A stretch of DNA of 64,000 nucleotides, from assembly GCF_008245005.1 (NCBI RefSeq), contig NZ_CP043427.1:1-64000 (forward strand), in the 5' to 3' direction. The notes below the pieces were generated by a model. The model searched no databases and was not told where the DNA came from. It saw only the letters and a list, made by a program, of their open reading frames with translations. Of the stretch, positions 39,731-49,523 are shown one piece after another. The stretch is from Campylobacter sputorum subsp. sputorum. Its GTDB lineage: Bacteria; Campylobacterota; Campylobacteria; Campylobacterales; Campylobacteraceae. The position numbers and the translations under genes are program-made. Positions within the stretch are counted from its first letter, which is position 1; every line of letters begins with the position of its first letter.

Positions 39731-42247
39731 ATGGAAAGAAGAAGTTTTTTAAAATTTAGTGCAGCTCTTAGTGGAGCAAGTATGGTGCCTAGTTTTGTTT
39801 TTGCAAAAGATTTAAATAAAAGCTTAGTAAAAACTGGCAAGGTTAAAACAGCTGCTCACTGGGGCGTATTAGAAGTTGAAACCAAAAATGGCAAAATTGT
39901 AAGCTCAAAATCAGCTCTAAATGTAAGTCCATATCCAAATCCACTTCAAAACTATACAAAAGATTTGGTTGAAAATTCTCGCGTAAAACATGTTTATGTT
40001 AGAAAAAGTTATCTAGCAAATCCAGATAGTCCAAAACCTGAACTTAGGGGAACAGAAGAGTTTGTAAAAGTTAAATACGAAGATGCTATTAAGCTAGTTG
40101 CAAAAGAGCTTAAAAAAACTAGAAAAGCTTTTGGCTCGCAAGGTGTTTTTGCTGGAAGTTATGGTTGGAAAAGTAGTGGAAATGTGCATAATTCAAGAAT
40201 TTTACTTCATAGATTTATGAATATGAGTGGAGGATTTGTAGGAAGCACTGGGGATTATTCAACCGGAGCAAGTCAAATCATAATGCCTCATGTTGTAGGA
40301 AGTATAGAAGTTTATGAGCAACAAAGTTCTTGGAATGATGTTTTAGCAAATTCAGAAGTCGTAGTTTTATGGGGTGCAAACCCATATTCAACTCTTAAAA
40401 TTTCTTGGACTTCAAATGAAGAAGAAGCACAAAAATATTTAGAAAGCCTTAAAAATAGTGGCAAACAAATTTATATGATAGATCCATATCTAAATGAAAC
40501 AGGACGCTATTTTGGCGATAAAATAAAATGGATACCAATTCGTCCAAATACTGATGTTTCTATGATGTTAGCAATGTGTTATTATCTTTATACTACAAAT
40601 AACTATGATAAAGATTTTATAGAAAACTATACTTATGGTTTTGATAAATTTGTTCCATATCTTACAGGTAAAGTTGATGGTGTGGTAAAAGATGCTAAAT
40701 GGGCATCTAAGATATGTGGAGTTGATGCAAAAATCATAGAGAGTTTGGCAAAAACTTTTAAAGATCATAAAACAATGTTAATGAGTGGATGGGGTATGCA
40801 AAGGGCTGATCATGGCGAACAACCTCACTGGACTCTTGTAACGCTAGCTTCTATGATAGGACAAATCGGACTTCCAGGTGGTGGCTTTGGATTAAGTTAT
40901 CATTATAGTGGTGGCGGTACTCCTACTGCAAAAGGCGGTATAATAGGTGGAATAAATGCTGGAAGTATTGGAAATTATGATGAAAATGGTAAATTTCTAG
41001 GACTTGCAAAATCAGATTTTGAATCAAAAGGAACCGGTCAAAGTTGGTTGCAAAAAGCTACAAACTATTCTTTTCCTCTTGCTAGGATAGCTGATGCGCT
41101 ATTAAATCCTGGAAAAGTAATTGATCATAATGGTGAAAAAATAACATATCCAAAGATTGATTTTATTTATTGGGTAGGTGGAAACCCTCTTGTACATCAT
41201 CAAGATACAAATACAATGGTAAAAGCGTTTAGAAAGCCTAGAACCATCGTTGTAAATGAATCATATTGGACTCCAACTGCAAAAATGGCAGACATCGTTT
41301 TCCCTGCTACAACTCAGTATGAAAGAAATGATATCACAATGGTAGGAGATTATTCAAATATGTATATAGCTCCTATGAAACAAATTGTTGAAAAAGTAGC
41401 TGACTCAAAAGATGATTATCAAATTTTCACAGATCTTTGCAAGGCTTATGCTGATGGCTTAGCTGAGGTTTATACAGATGGCGGTAAAGATGAGTTTGAT
41501 TTTATAAAAGAGTATTATGATGGAGCTAGAAAACAAGTTCTTGCTATAAGCGATCTTGGTGTTGAAATGAAAGAATTTAACGAGTGGTGGGAAAGCAATG
41601 AACCGGTTAAATTTAATTCTACAATGGAAAGTGATAGCTGGGTTAGATTTGCTGATTTTAGGGAAGATCCTATCTTAAATGCTCTTGGAACCCCAAGCGG
41701 TCTTATAGAAATTTATTCTCAAGATATAGAAAAAATGGCTTATGATGATTGCAAAGCACATCCAACTTGGTTTGAACCTGCCGAATGGCTTGGAATGGCT
41801 AAAAAACCTGCTAAATTTCATATGATGAGCGTTCATCCAAACGATAGACTTCACTCACAGCTCAATCAGACAAGTCTTAGAGATAAATACGCGATAGCTA
41901 ACAGAGAGCCGCTTTTAATAAGAAGCGATGATGCAAAAGAAATTGGTGTAAAAGATGGCGATTTGGTTAGAGTATTTAATGAGAGAGGCGAGGTATTGGC
42001 CGGAGTTAAAATTTATGATAATCTTGCAAAAAATGTCATAGTTTTAAGAGAGGGTGCGTGGTATGATCCTCTTGATCCTACTAAAAAAAGCATTTGTAAA
42101 AATGGTTGTGCGAATGTTTTAACCATCGATAAACCGACCTCAAAACTTGCAAATGGCAATATCTCACACACCGCACTTGTAAATATAGAAAAATATACAC
42201 AAAAAGCACCTAAGCTTACAGCATTTGAAGCTCCAAAAGGTGTGTAA
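39731..42247 (+). CDS. torA: Periplasmic TMAO/DMSO reductase molybdenum subunit (TorA/BisC type)
   Basis: An 838-residue bis-MGD enzyme with a Tat signal peptide (ERRSFLKFSAALSGAS). It is DMSO-reductase type III: SYGWKSSGNVHNSR, the Mo-ligand serine region GDYSTGASQ, WGANPYSTLKISW, SGWGMQRADHGEQPHWTL, GLPGGGFGLSYHYSGGG and the C-terminal RLHSQLNQTS. There is no FeS cysteine motif at the N-terminus, as expected for TorA-like enzymes. It should respire N- or S-oxides using electrons from the adjacent cytochrome. Confidence 0.9.
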   Translation: MERRSFLKFSAALSGASMVPSFVFAKDLNKSLVKTGKVKTAAHWGVLEVETKNGKIVSSKSALNVSPYPNPLQNYTKDLVENSRVKHVYVRKSYLANPDSPKPELRGTEEFVKVKYEDAIKLVAKELKKTRKAFGSQGVFAGSYGWKSSGNVHNSRILLHRFMNMSGGFVGSTGDYSTGASQIIMPHVVGSIEVYEQQSSWNDVLANSEVVVLWGANPYSTLKISWTSNEEEAQKYLESLKNSGKQIYMIDPYLNETGRYFGDKIKWIPIRPNTDVSMMLAMCYYLYTTNNYDKDFIENYTYGFDKFVPYLTGKVDGVVKDAKWASKICGVDAKIIESLAKTFKDHKTMLMSGWGMQRADHGEQPHWTLVTLASMIGQIGLPGGGFGLSYHYSGGGTPTAKGGIIGGINAGSIGNYDENGKFLGLAKSDFESKGTGQSWLQKATNYSFPLARIADALLNPGKVIDHNGEKITYPKIDFIYWVGGNPLVHHQDTNTMVKAFRKPRTIVVNESYWTPTAKMADIVFPATTQYERNDITMVGDYSNMYIAPMKQIVEKVADSKDDYQIFTDLCKAYADGLAEVYTDGGKDEFDFIKEYYDGARKQVLAISDLGVEMKEFNEWWESNEPVKFNSTMESDSWVRFADFREDPILNALGTPSGLIEIYSQDIEKMAYDDCKAHPTWFEPAEWLGMAKKPAKFHMMSVHPNDRLHSQLNQTSLRDKYAIANREPLLIRSDDAKEIGVKDGDLVRVFNERGEVLAGVKIYDNLAKNVIVLREGAWYDPLDPTKKSICKNGCANVLTIDKPTSKLANGNISHTALVNIEKYTQKAPKLTAFEAPKGV

Positions 42248-42256
42248 TTCTACAAA

Positions 42257-42286
42257 TCTACCAAATTAAAATTTGGTAGATTTTAT
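42257..42286 (+). terminator. Rho-independent terminator after torA
   Basis: Perfect 10-bp stem TCTACCAAAT (42257-42266) / ATTTGGTAGA (42271-42280), 4-base loop, then TTTTATT. Confidence 0.85.
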
Positions 42287-42610
42287 TAAATTTCTTTGTA
42301 TCTTTTTTAAACTACTTTTACGCAAATTTGTCATAACTTCATAAATTTACTTTTGGAATGTCGTGCGTATGTTAAATTTAATTTTGCAATATTTCTATAA
42401 AGATTAATAATTTTGTTTTCATATATTTTGCATTTATATAAAAATTTGGCGAAATTATAATGATAAATTTAATAATACTAGCACATATAAAAATAAATCG
42501 TTTTAAATTCTAACCTAAAATATAGCTTATTTTAAATTTAATTTAAGTAAATTTAAATCTTAAATTTTGTAAAATAAAAACTTTCAATAAATTTTATAGA
42601 AAGGGGAATA
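42287..42610 (+). promoter_or_regulatory. Non-coding region upstream of infA with candidate promoter
   Basis: An extremely A/T-rich 324-base gap. TAAAAT at 42570-42575 in AAATTTTGTAAAATAAAA is the best -10, about 36 bases before infA. No tRNA, small gene or hairpin was recognised in the rest. Confidence 0.45.
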
Positions 42611-42829
42611 ATGGCTAAAGATGATGTAATAGAAATAGATGGAAACATCGTAGAAGCATTGCCAAATGCGACATTTAAAGTTGAGCTTGATAATAAGCAT
42701 GTAATTTTATGTCATATTGCTGGCAAGATGAGAATGCACTATATTAAGATTATGCCAGGCGATCGTGTAAAAGTTGAACTTACGCCTTATAGTCTTGATA
42801 AAGGTCGCATAACTTATAGATATAAGTAA
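42611..42829 (+). CDS. infA: Translation initiation factor IF-1
   Basis: The 72-residue OB-fold protein shows [41 protein letters not shown] and SPYSL-like [15 protein letters not shown]. It is the first gene of the alpha-type ribosomal cluster here. The ribosome binding site AAAGGGG is strong. Confidence 0.96.
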   Translation: MAKDDVIEIDGNIVEALPNATFKVELDNKHVILCHIAGKMRMHYIKIMPGDRVKVELTPYSLDKGRITYRYK

Positions 42830-42848
42830 ATTTAAAGCATTATTTTAG

Positions 42849-42854
42849 TAAAAT
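42849..42854 (+). promoter_or_regulatory. Candidate internal promoter -10 upstream of rpmJ
   Basis: TAAAAT in TATTTTAGTAAAATGATAGC, the same form as the gatB promoter. It would give rpmJ a leader of about 140 bases; the infA-rpmJ gap is 172 bases in an otherwise tight cluster. Within the leader, an imperfect hairpin around ACCACTATTTTG / AAAACAGTTGGT (42900-42925 region) could be regulatory. Confidence 0.4.
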
Positions 42855-43001
42855 GATAGCTTTTGCAACTAAGCTGTAGGAAGAAGTGTTTTTAAAATCA
42901 CCACTATTTTGAAAACAGTTGGTTTGATACTTTCTTAGAAATTTCATTAAACCTAAGTGCAGTTTGCGTAACAAAGTGGAATAATTTTTTAGGAGACTAA
43001 A

Positions 43002-43115
43002 ATGAAAGTTCGTCCTTCTGTAAAGAAGATGTGTGACAAATGCAAGATCATTAAACGCAAAGGCGTGATTCGTGTAATTTGTGAAAATCCAAAACATAAG
43101 CAAAGACAAGGATAA
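43002..43115 (+). CDS. rpmJ: 50S ribosomal protein L36
   Basis: A 37-residue protein, [20 protein letters not shown] followed by [17 protein letters not shown]. The zinc-binding set is Cys11, Cys14, Cys27 and His32, so it is the zinc-containing (C+) form. The AGGAGA ribosome binding site is close upstream, and rpsM starts 3 bases after its stop. Confidence 0.95.
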   Translation: MKVRPSVKKMCDKCKIIKRKGVIRVICENPKHKQRQG

Positions 43116-43118
43116 AAG

Positions 43119-43487
43119 ATGGCTCGTATTGCAGGTGTAGATTTACCAAAGAAAAAAAGGGTTGAATATGGGCTTACCTATATTTATGGTATAGGTCTTT
43201 TTTCATCAAGAAAAATTCTTGATGCAGTTGGAATTTCTTATGACAAAAGAGTTGCTGATTTGAGCGAAGATGAAGCTGCTGCTATAAGAAAAGAGATTCA
43301 AGAGCACTATATGGTTGAGGGTGATCTTAGAAAAAGCGTAGCAATGGATATAAAAGCTTTGATGGATTTAGGTAATTATAGAGGTTTAAGACATAGAAAA
43401 GGTCTTCCTGTTCGTGGTCAAAAAACTAAGACAAACGCTAGAACTAGAAAAGGTAAGCGTAAAACTGTCGGTGCAGCAGCTAAATAA
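43119..43487 (+). CDS. rpsM: 30S ribosomal protein S13
   Basis: A 122-residue protein with the typical [20 protein letters not shown] start, the helix-turn-helix region and the basic tail [19 protein letters not shown]. It sits in the canonical order rpmJ-rpsM-rpsK-rpsD-rpoA-rplQ. Confidence 0.97.
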   Translation: MARIAGVDLPKKKRVEYGLTYIYGIGLFSSRKILDAVGISYDKRVADLSEDEAAAIRKEIQEHYMVEGDLRKSVAMDIKALMDLGNYRGLRHRKGLPVRGQKTKTNARTRKGKRKTVGAAAK

Positions 43488-43497
43488 GGATTGAAAT

Positions 43498-43890
43498 ATG
43501 GCAAAACAAAAAGTAACTAAGAAAAAAGTTGCAAAGAAAAATATTGCTAAAGGTATAGTTTATATTTCTGCAACTTTTAATAATACAATGGTAACAGTAA
43601 CTGATGAAATGGGAAATGCTATTGCATGGAGTAGTGCTGGCGGTTTAGGTTTTAAAGGTAGTAAAAAATCAACTCCATATGCTGCACAACAAGCAGTTGA
43701 AGATGCCATGAGTAAGGCAAAAGAACACGGTATCAAAGAAGTTGGAATTAAAGTTCAAGGACCTGGTAGCGGAAGAGAAACAGCAGTTAAGAGCGTTGGT
43801 GCTATAGAGGGAATAAAAGTAACATTTTTAAAAGATATTACTCCACTTGCACATAATGGTTGTAGACCACCAAAACGCCGCCGCGTGTAA
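43498..43890 (+). CDS. rpsK: 30S ribosomal protein S11
   Basis: A 130-residue protein with [56 protein letters not shown] and the conserved end [12 protein letters not shown]. Confidence 0.97.
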   Translation: MAKQKVTKKKVAKKNIAKGIVYISATFNNTMVTVTDEMGNAIAWSSAGGLGFKGSKKSTPYAAQQAVEDAMSKAKEHGIKEVGIKVQGPGSGRETAVKSVGAIEGIKVTFLKDITPLAHNGCRPPKRRRV

Positions 43891-43912
43891 TTAAATAACT
43901 AGGAGAATTATT

Positions 43913-44539
43913 ATGTCAAGATATACAGGACCTGTTGAAAAAATTGAAAGACGATTAGGTGCAAGTTTGTCTATGAAAGGCGAGAGAAGACTTGCTGGAA
44001 AAAGTGCTTTAGAAAAAAGACCATATGCTCCTGGTCAACATGGACAAAGAAGAGCTAAAGTTAGTGAATATGGTTCACAGCTTAGAGAAAAACAAAAAGC
44101 TAAATTTATGTATGGTATCAGCGAAAAACAATTTAGAGGTTTGTTTAAAGAAGCAGCTAGAAGAGAAGGAAATACCGGTTCGTTATTACTTCAACTTTTA
44201 GAGCAAAGACTTGATAATGTGGTTTATAGAATGGGATTTGCAACAACTAGAAGATTTGCTAGACAACTTGTAACTCATGGACATGTATTGGTTAATGGGA
44301 AAAAATTAGATATACCATCTTATAGAGTAATGCCTGGAGAAAAGATAGAGATTGCTGAAAAAACTAAAGATAATGCACAAGTTAATAGAGCGCTTGAACT
44401 TACAAATCAAACAGGCATTGTTGCTTGGGTTGATGTTGAAAAAGATAAAAAATATGGTATTTTTACAAGAATTCCAGAAAGAGAAGAGATAGTTATTCCT
44501 GTTGAGGAAAGATTTATAGTAGAGCTTTACTCTAAATAA
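43913..44539 (+). CDS. rpsD: 30S ribosomal protein S4
   Basis: A 208-residue protein with [16 protein letters not shown], the segment [32 protein letters not shown] and the S4 RNA-binding domain [31 protein letters not shown]. It is the C-minus form, lacking the N-terminal zinc cysteines. S4 is often the autoregulator of this operon. Confidence 0.97.
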   Translation: MSRYTGPVEKIERRLGASLSMKGERRLAGKSALEKRPYAPGQHGQRRAKVSEYGSQLREKQKAKFMYGISEKQFRGLFKEAARREGNTGSLLLQLLEQRLDNVVYRMGFATTRRFARQLVTHGHVLVNGKKLDIPSYRVMPGEKIEIAEKTKDNAQVNRALELTNQTGIVAWVDVEKDKKYGIFTRIPEREEIVIPVEERFIVELYSK

Positions 44540-44554
44540 TAGTGAGGTAAATTC

Positions 44555-45562
44555 ATGAGAAAAATTACCACAACAGCTTATATGCCAACAGAGATAGAGG
44601 TTGTAAATGTAAGTGAAAATGTTGCAAAAATTATTGCTTATCCTTTTGAAAAAGGTTATGCTGTAACTTTGGCACATCCATTAAGAAGACTGCTTTTTAC
44701 AAGCACAGTTGGTTATGCACCAACTGGCATAAAGATAGAAGGTGTAACGCACGAATTTGATAGTATGCGTGGTATGTTAGAGGATGTTGCTCATTTTATT
44801 ATAAATCTCAAAAATTTACGCTTTAAGATTAAAAGTGATGCTCAAAGAATCGTTGTTGAGTATTCTTTTAATGGTCCAAAAGAAATTCTTGGATCTGATT
44901 TGAGCAATGATGAAGTTGAGATTGTAAATCAAGATGAATATCTGGCTACTATCAATGAAGATGCTGAATTAAAATTTAGTGTTATAGTTGAAAAAGGTAT
45001 AGGATATGTTCCAAGTGAGCTTATAAGGGATGATATGCCATCTGACTACATAGCAATAGATGCTTTCTTTACTCCTGTAAAAAAAGCAGTTTATGATATA
45101 GAAAATGTTTTGGTTGAAGATAATCCTGATTTTGAAAAGATTATCTTAACTATAGCAACAGATGGACAAGTAACACCGATAGAAGCATTTAAGAATTCAC
45201 TAGAATCTATGTATAAACAGATGTCTATATTTAATAAAGTTTTAGATTTAAATATATCAGATGTAACTGCTGGTTCACCTTATGGAGGAGAGCATTCAAA
45301 ACTTTTTGAAGGTATAGAAAGTTTAAATTTAAGTGCAAGAAGTTCTAATTGCTTGGAAAGAGCTGAGATAAAATTCATTGGTGAACTTGCTTTAATGAAT
45401 GAAGATGAATTAAAAGATCTTAAAAATTTAGGTAAAAAATCACTTGAAGAAATAAAAGCCGTAATGGCTGAAATAGGCTATGCAATAGGCAGCAATGCTC
45501 TTGATGGAAACAAAGATCAGCTTAAGAAAAAAATTCAAGATTTAAAGAAAAAAGAAGGATAA
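44555..45562 (+). CDS. rpoA: DNA-directed RNA polymerase subunit alpha
   Basis: The 335-residue protein has the N-terminal assembly domain ([30 protein letters not shown] region, residues ~30-60, and [16 protein letters not shown]) and a C-terminal domain with [32 protein letters not shown] that contacts UP elements and activators. Length is normal. Confidence 0.97.
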   Translation: MRKITTTAYMPTEIEVVNVSENVAKIIAYPFEKGYAVTLAHPLRRLLFTSTVGYAPTGIKIEGVTHEFDSMRGMLEDVAHFIINLKNLRFKIKSDAQRIVVEYSFNGPKEILGSDLSNDEVEIVNQDEYLATINEDAELKFSVIVEKGIGYVPSELIRDDMPSDYIAIDAFFTPVKKAVYDIENVLVEDNPDFEKIILTIATDGQVTPIEAFKNSLESMYKQMSIFNKVLDLNISDVTAGSPYGGEHSKLFEGIESLNLSARSSNCLERAEIKFIGELALMNEDELKDLKNLGKKSLEEIKAVMAEIGYAIGSNALDGNKDQLKKKIQDLKKKEG

Positions 45563-45565
45563 TAC

Positions 45566-45922
45566 ATGAGACATAAACATGGTTATAGAAAGCTTGGAAG
45601 AACATCGTCTCACAGAAAAGCAACTTTAAAAAATTTAGCAATAGCTATAATAAATTGTGAAAAGATAGAGACAACGCTTCCTAAGGCTATGGAACTAAAA
45701 AGTTATATAGAAAAAATGATAACAAGGGCTAGAAAAGGCGATTTTAATGCTGATCGTGCTGTTTTTGCTCTGTTGCAAGATAAAGTAGCTACAAAAAAAT
45801 TAGTTAGCGAAATAGCCCCAAAATATGTAAATAGAGCTGGCGGATATACAAGAGTTGTAAAAACTCGTCTAAGAAGAGGCGATGCTGCACAACTTGCCTA
45901 TATAGAATTAATCAGCGAATAA
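45566..45922 (+). CDS. rplQ: 50S ribosomal protein L17
   Basis: A 118-residue protein beginning [20 protein letters not shown] with [21 protein letters not shown] and the end [20 protein letters not shown]. Last gene of the ribosomal cluster, 3 bases after rpoA, and followed by a terminator. Confidence 0.97.
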   Translation: MRHKHGYRKLGRTSSHRKATLKNLAIAIINCEKIETTLPKAMELKSYIEKMITRARKGDFNADRAVFALLQDKVATKKLVSEIAPKYVNRAGGYTRVVKTRLRRGDAAQLAYIELISE

Positions 45923-45928
45923 ACTATA

Positions 45929-45951
45929 AAGTGCCTTTTGGCACTTTTTTA
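45929..45951 (+). terminator. Rho-independent terminator after rplQ
   Basis: Stem AAGTGCC (45929-45935) / GGCACTT (45940-45946), TTTT loop, T-run tail. The remaining gap to 46207 is A/T-rich with no other feature recognised. Confidence 0.88.
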
Positions 45952-46207
45952 CTTAAAACTCTTTTTTAAATTTATATTTTTAATATTTCAATATAAACTC
46001 TTATTTATTTTTTAACCTTTACTAAATACTAAAATTATTGCAGATAATATATAGGCATAAGAAATAATTTAATATTTAATAGATACTTTATAAAAGTTTT
46101 CACAGAGATAATCATGCAAGATAATATTTTTTATTAAATAATTAAGTATATTTTTATTAATTATGTGTTTAAATTTTATAAATTAAAAATTTAAGAGGAA
46201 TTTTTAA

Positions 46208-47953
46208 ATGCTTTCTTTTTATAAACTTTTTCAAAAAGTATTAATTGTTTTATCAATTGTTTCGGTTTTGGTGTTGGGCTATGTATTTTATAGTCTAGTT
46301 GTTGCTTCAAATGAACTTAAAGCTTCTGGCGATATGCAGCTTTTATCGTATAAATTAGCAGATGAGTTAAGGCAAAGTTCGGATGATTTAACAAGATTAG
46401 TAAGAACTTATGCTGTTACTGGCGATAAGTCATATAAAGATCAATATTTTGCAGTGCTTGATATAAGAAATGGTAAAAAACCAAGACCACAAGATTATCA
46501 CAGAGCATATTGGGATTTTGTAGCTGGTGGCAACTCTAAGCCTAGAGCGGATAGCGATTTAACAATCTCTTTAAATGATTTGATGAAGCAAAATGGTTTT
46601 ACTCCACAAGAATTTGAAAAACTAAAACAATCAAATGCAAAATCCGATAGTTTGGTAGTTTTAGAAACAAAAGCAATGAATGCCGCCGAAGGTCTTTTTG
46701 AAGACTCTAGTGGTAAATTTACCATTAAAGGCGAGCCTGATTATAAACTAGCATCAAATTTAGTAAATAGTAAAGATTATCATAATTTTAAAGCAGAAAT
46801 AATGAAGCCACTTGATGATTTTTTTGTGCTTATGGAAAATAGAACAAAAGATGAAGTTAGTAAAGCAAATTCTACTTTAAAAATGTTGCAAGCTATATTT
46901 GTCATCGTTTTAGTTATAACAGTTATTTGTATAGGACTTCTTGTTTTTGTTGGTTCAAAGATAACATATGGAATTTTAGGCGGTAAACCATCTGATCTTG
47001 AAAAAGCAGTTTCCGAACTTGCTAATGGAAATTTGGCCCAAGAAGTGAAAACAAAAAATCCAAATAGTGCTATGGGACTTTTAAAAACAGCTAATGAAAA
47101 TTTAAGAAAATTGATAGATGATGCAAAACATCTATCATCTGAAAACTCATCAATTTCAGAAGAGTTATCTTCAACATCGCTTCAAGCTGGTAAAAGGATA
47201 GAAGATTCTGCTTCTTTTGTGTCTCAAACTACTCAAAAAGTTGATAATATTCATAAAACTGTAACTGCTGGAATGCAAGATGCTAGAGGCGGAAAAGAAG
47301 ATTTAACAAAAGCAAATGAATATATAAATGAAACAAGTAGTTCTATTGTGGCATTAACTGAAAAAATTCAACAAAGTGCAAATACAGAAACAGAACTTGC
47401 GCAAAGAATGGATCAATTGTGTAAAGACGCAGAGCAAGTTAAAATCATTTTAACTACAATAAATGAAATAGCCGATCAGACAAATTTACTTGCATTAAAT
47501 GCAGCTATTGAGGCGGCTAGAGCAGGTGAACATGGTAGAGGATTTGCAGTTGTTGCTGATGAAGTTAGAAAACTTGCTGAAAAAACTCAAAGCAGTTTAA
47601 TAGAAATTAATGCCACAATAAATACCATTGTTCAGTCTATAACAGATTCAAGTGAAAAGATGAATGATAATGCAAAAAGTATGGATAATCTTACAAATAT
47701 CGCAAATCAAGCAAGAGAACAGATGGTAAGTATGAGTGAGGTAATGCAAAAGGCTATCAAAGTATCCGAAAAAACAGTTGCTAGTTATATATCTAATGGA
47801 GAAAATATCGAAGATATAACTAAAAGTATAGATAATATCAATGAGATATCAAACAAAAATGCTAGAAGTATAGAAGAGATAGCAAGCGCTTGCGAACACT
47901 TAAATAAAATGACAGAAACTTTAAATAACAAACTTTATGAATTTAGAACATGA
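46208..47953 (+). CDS. Methyl-accepting chemotaxis protein
   Basis: The 581-residue transducer has a membrane span near residues 10-30, a ~190-residue periplasmic helical sensor ([31 protein letters not shown]), a second span near 235-255, a HAMP segment ([21 protein letters not shown]) and the cytoplasmic signalling tip [20 protein letters not shown] with [19 protein letters not shown]. No C-terminal CheR/CheB tether is seen. The ligand is unknown. It lies immediately upstream of the porin/sulfotransferase locus but is separated by a hairpin. Confidence 0.92.
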   Translation: MLSFYKLFQKVLIVLSIVSVLVLGYVFYSLVVASNELKASGDMQLLSYKLADELRQSSDDLTRLVRTYAVTGDKSYKDQYFAVLDIRNGKKPRPQDYHRAYWDFVAGGNSKPRADSDLTISLNDLMKQNGFTPQEFEKLKQSNAKSDSLVVLETKAMNAAEGLFEDSSGKFTIKGEPDYKLASNLVNSKDYHNFKAEIMKPLDDFFVLMENRTKDEVSKANSTLKMLQAIFVIVLVITVICIGLLVFVGSKITYGILGGKPSDLEKAVSELANGNLAQEVKTKNPNSAMGLLKTANENLRKLIDDAKHLSSENSSISEELSSTSLQAGKRIEDSASFVSQTTQKVDNIHKTVTAGMQDARGGKEDLTKANEYINETSSSIVALTEKIQQSANTETELAQRMDQLCKDAEQVKIILTTINEIADQTNLLALNAAIEAARAGEHGRGFAVVADEVRKLAEKTQSSLIEINATINTIVQSITDSSEKMNDNAKSMDNLTNIANQAREQMVSMSEVMQKAIKVSEKTVASYISNGENIEDITKSIDNINEISNKNARSIEEIASACEHLNKMTETLNNKLYEFRT

Positions 47954-47955
47954 CA

Positions 47956-47978
47956 CTCTTGGGTTAATTACCCAAGAG
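47956..47978 (+). terminator. Hairpin terminator after the chemoreceptor gene
   Basis: Perfect 9-bp arms CTCTTGGGT (47956-47964) and ACCCAAGAG (47970-47978) with a 5-base loop. The T-tail downstream is weak (CTTACTTTATAT). Confidence 0.6.
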
Positions 47979-48066
47979 CTTACTTTATATAAATAACTTT
48001 CTTAATTATATTCTTAAAATATTTTTAATCTTATATTTTTTATAAATTTTTTTATATATACAGCTT

Positions 48067-48100
48067 TTTGTGAGAATTTTGTTAGATTTATTAATACAAT
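48067..48100 (+). promoter_or_regulatory. Porin promoter with tandem 11-bp direct repeats
   Basis: TTTGTGAGAAT (48067-48077) is immediately followed by TTTGTTAGATT (48078-48088), then 6 bases, then -10 TACAAT (48095-48100). The same arrangement occurs before the second and third sulfotransferase genes. The repeats occupy the -35 position, on one helical face, as expected for an OmpR-family activator site (inference). Confidence 0.65.
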
Positions 48101-48185
48101 ATAAATATTAAAACAACAAAATAAGTATATAGCATAAATAACTAAGATATAAATTTAATTAACATATTTTCATTTAAGGAAATAT

Positions 48186-49502
48186 ATGAAAAAACTAAGT
48201 TTAATAGTTGCTTTGATTGTTTGTGTGAACGCAAATGAAAATTTAAGCGATGCTTTGATTAACGGTAATTTTAGGGGCGAGATTAAGGCATGGTATTGGG
48301 ATAGAACCCAAGAAGCAAATCCATACAATAATGAAAATATCACAAATTTTGGTTTAGAACTTGGTTATAAAACAGGTTCTTTTTATGATTTTTATTTTGG
48401 TACTACTGCACAAATGTCTTTTGCGCCAATTAGCGATAAAAATGCAAAAGATATGTTTGATATCGAACAAAATACAAAAGGCGTTGTTTTTTCTGAGCTT
48501 TATCTTGGTTATAATCTTTCAAAAACTGATATAAAAATCGGTAGGCAATTTATAAATACGCCACTTGTTGCCGGTAATTACGCTAGGTTTTTCAAAGAGA
48601 GTTTTCAAGGTGCTACTATAAAAAGCAGTGATTTAAGCGATACTACTTTATTTGCCGGTTATATAGATAGATTTCAAGGTAGAACAAGCTCTGTTATGGG
48701 TGATAGTTCTGGAAGTGAGCCTATTTTTAGAAAAAGAGTTACAATAGGCGGTTTGATTGCTAAATCATATGAATTTGATGGTGCTGCATATGTTGGATTT
48801 TCAAATAAATCAATAGATAATGTAACACTAACTACCCAGTATGTATTTGCAAATAATGTTAAAATTCCACTTCCCAACATAGGCAATAAAAACGGCGATA
48901 TACATATGTATTTTGGTGAATCAAGCTATGTAATACCTTTTGATAATTTTGATTTCAAAGTTGATATTAGTATAGCTGGATCAGAAGTAGAAGGCAGCTT
49001 AAATGATGGAAATTTAGATGGAAAGATGTTTGGTGCAAAGGCTGGAATTTATAAATTAAAAGGATTTGATTTGTATTCTGCTTTTCATAGCGTCTTGACA
49101 GATAATGATTCTATGCTTTATGGTTTAGGACTTGGTGCAAATACTTACACGGCTGTATTGATAAGAGGACCATATGCTAGTTTTATTGCAGGAATGGATA
49201 CATATAAATTTGGTATAAATTATAATTTTGATAACATAGGTATAAATGGACTAAATGTAGATACTTCATATTTTTTTAGCAATCACGATGCACCAGTTAA
49301 AAATACTGGAATTATACCAGCAAATATGAAATGGGAATATAGTGGATATAATGTAACGATAAATTACAATCTTAAACAAGCAAAAGGCTTTGCTACTCAG
49401 GTAGTTTGGACATCAATCGAAGATGAAAAAACATTTGCTAATGGTAAAAAATTAGATACTGATTTTGACGAGCTTTGGTTAAAACTTAGTTATAAATTTT
49501 AA
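48186..49502 (+). CDS. OprD-type outer-membrane porin
   Basis: The 438-residue protein has a signal peptide (MKKLSLIVALIVCVNANE), then ALINGNFRGEIKAWYWDR, DIKIGRQFINTPLVAGNYARFF and a C-terminal beta-strand ending LWLKLSYKF with terminal Phe, the beta-barrel assembly signal. It belongs to the Campylobacter/OprD-like porins. Only 21 bases separate it from the first sulfotransferase gene, so they are co-transcribed; I infer it admits aryl sulfates or phenols. Confidence 0.85.
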   Translation: MKKLSLIVALIVCVNANENLSDALINGNFRGEIKAWYWDRTQEANPYNNENITNFGLELGYKTGSFYDFYFGTTAQMSFAPISDKNAKDMFDIEQNTKGVVFSELYLGYNLSKTDIKIGRQFINTPLVAGNYARFFKESFQGATIKSSDLSDTTLFAGYIDRFQGRTSSVMGDSSGSEPIFRKRVTIGGLIAKSYEFDGAAYVGFSNKSIDNVTLTTQYVFANNVKIPLPNIGNKNGDIHMYFGESSYVIPFDNFDFKVDISIAGSEVEGSLNDGNLDGKMFGAKAGIYKLKGFDLYSAFHSVLTDNDSMLYGLGLGANTYTAVLIRGPYASFIAGMDTYKFGINYNFDNIGINGLNVDTSYFFSNHDAPVKNTGIIPANMKWEYSGYNVTINYNLKQAKGFATQVVWTSIEDEKTFANGKKLDTDFDELWLKLSYKF

Positions 49503-49523
49503 ATAAATTTTTAAGGAGAAAAA

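Noticed and set aside
42840-43109. 89-codon minus-strand frame over the rpmJ region
   Set aside because: It is antisense to rpmJ, an unmistakable L36 gene, and shows no domain.
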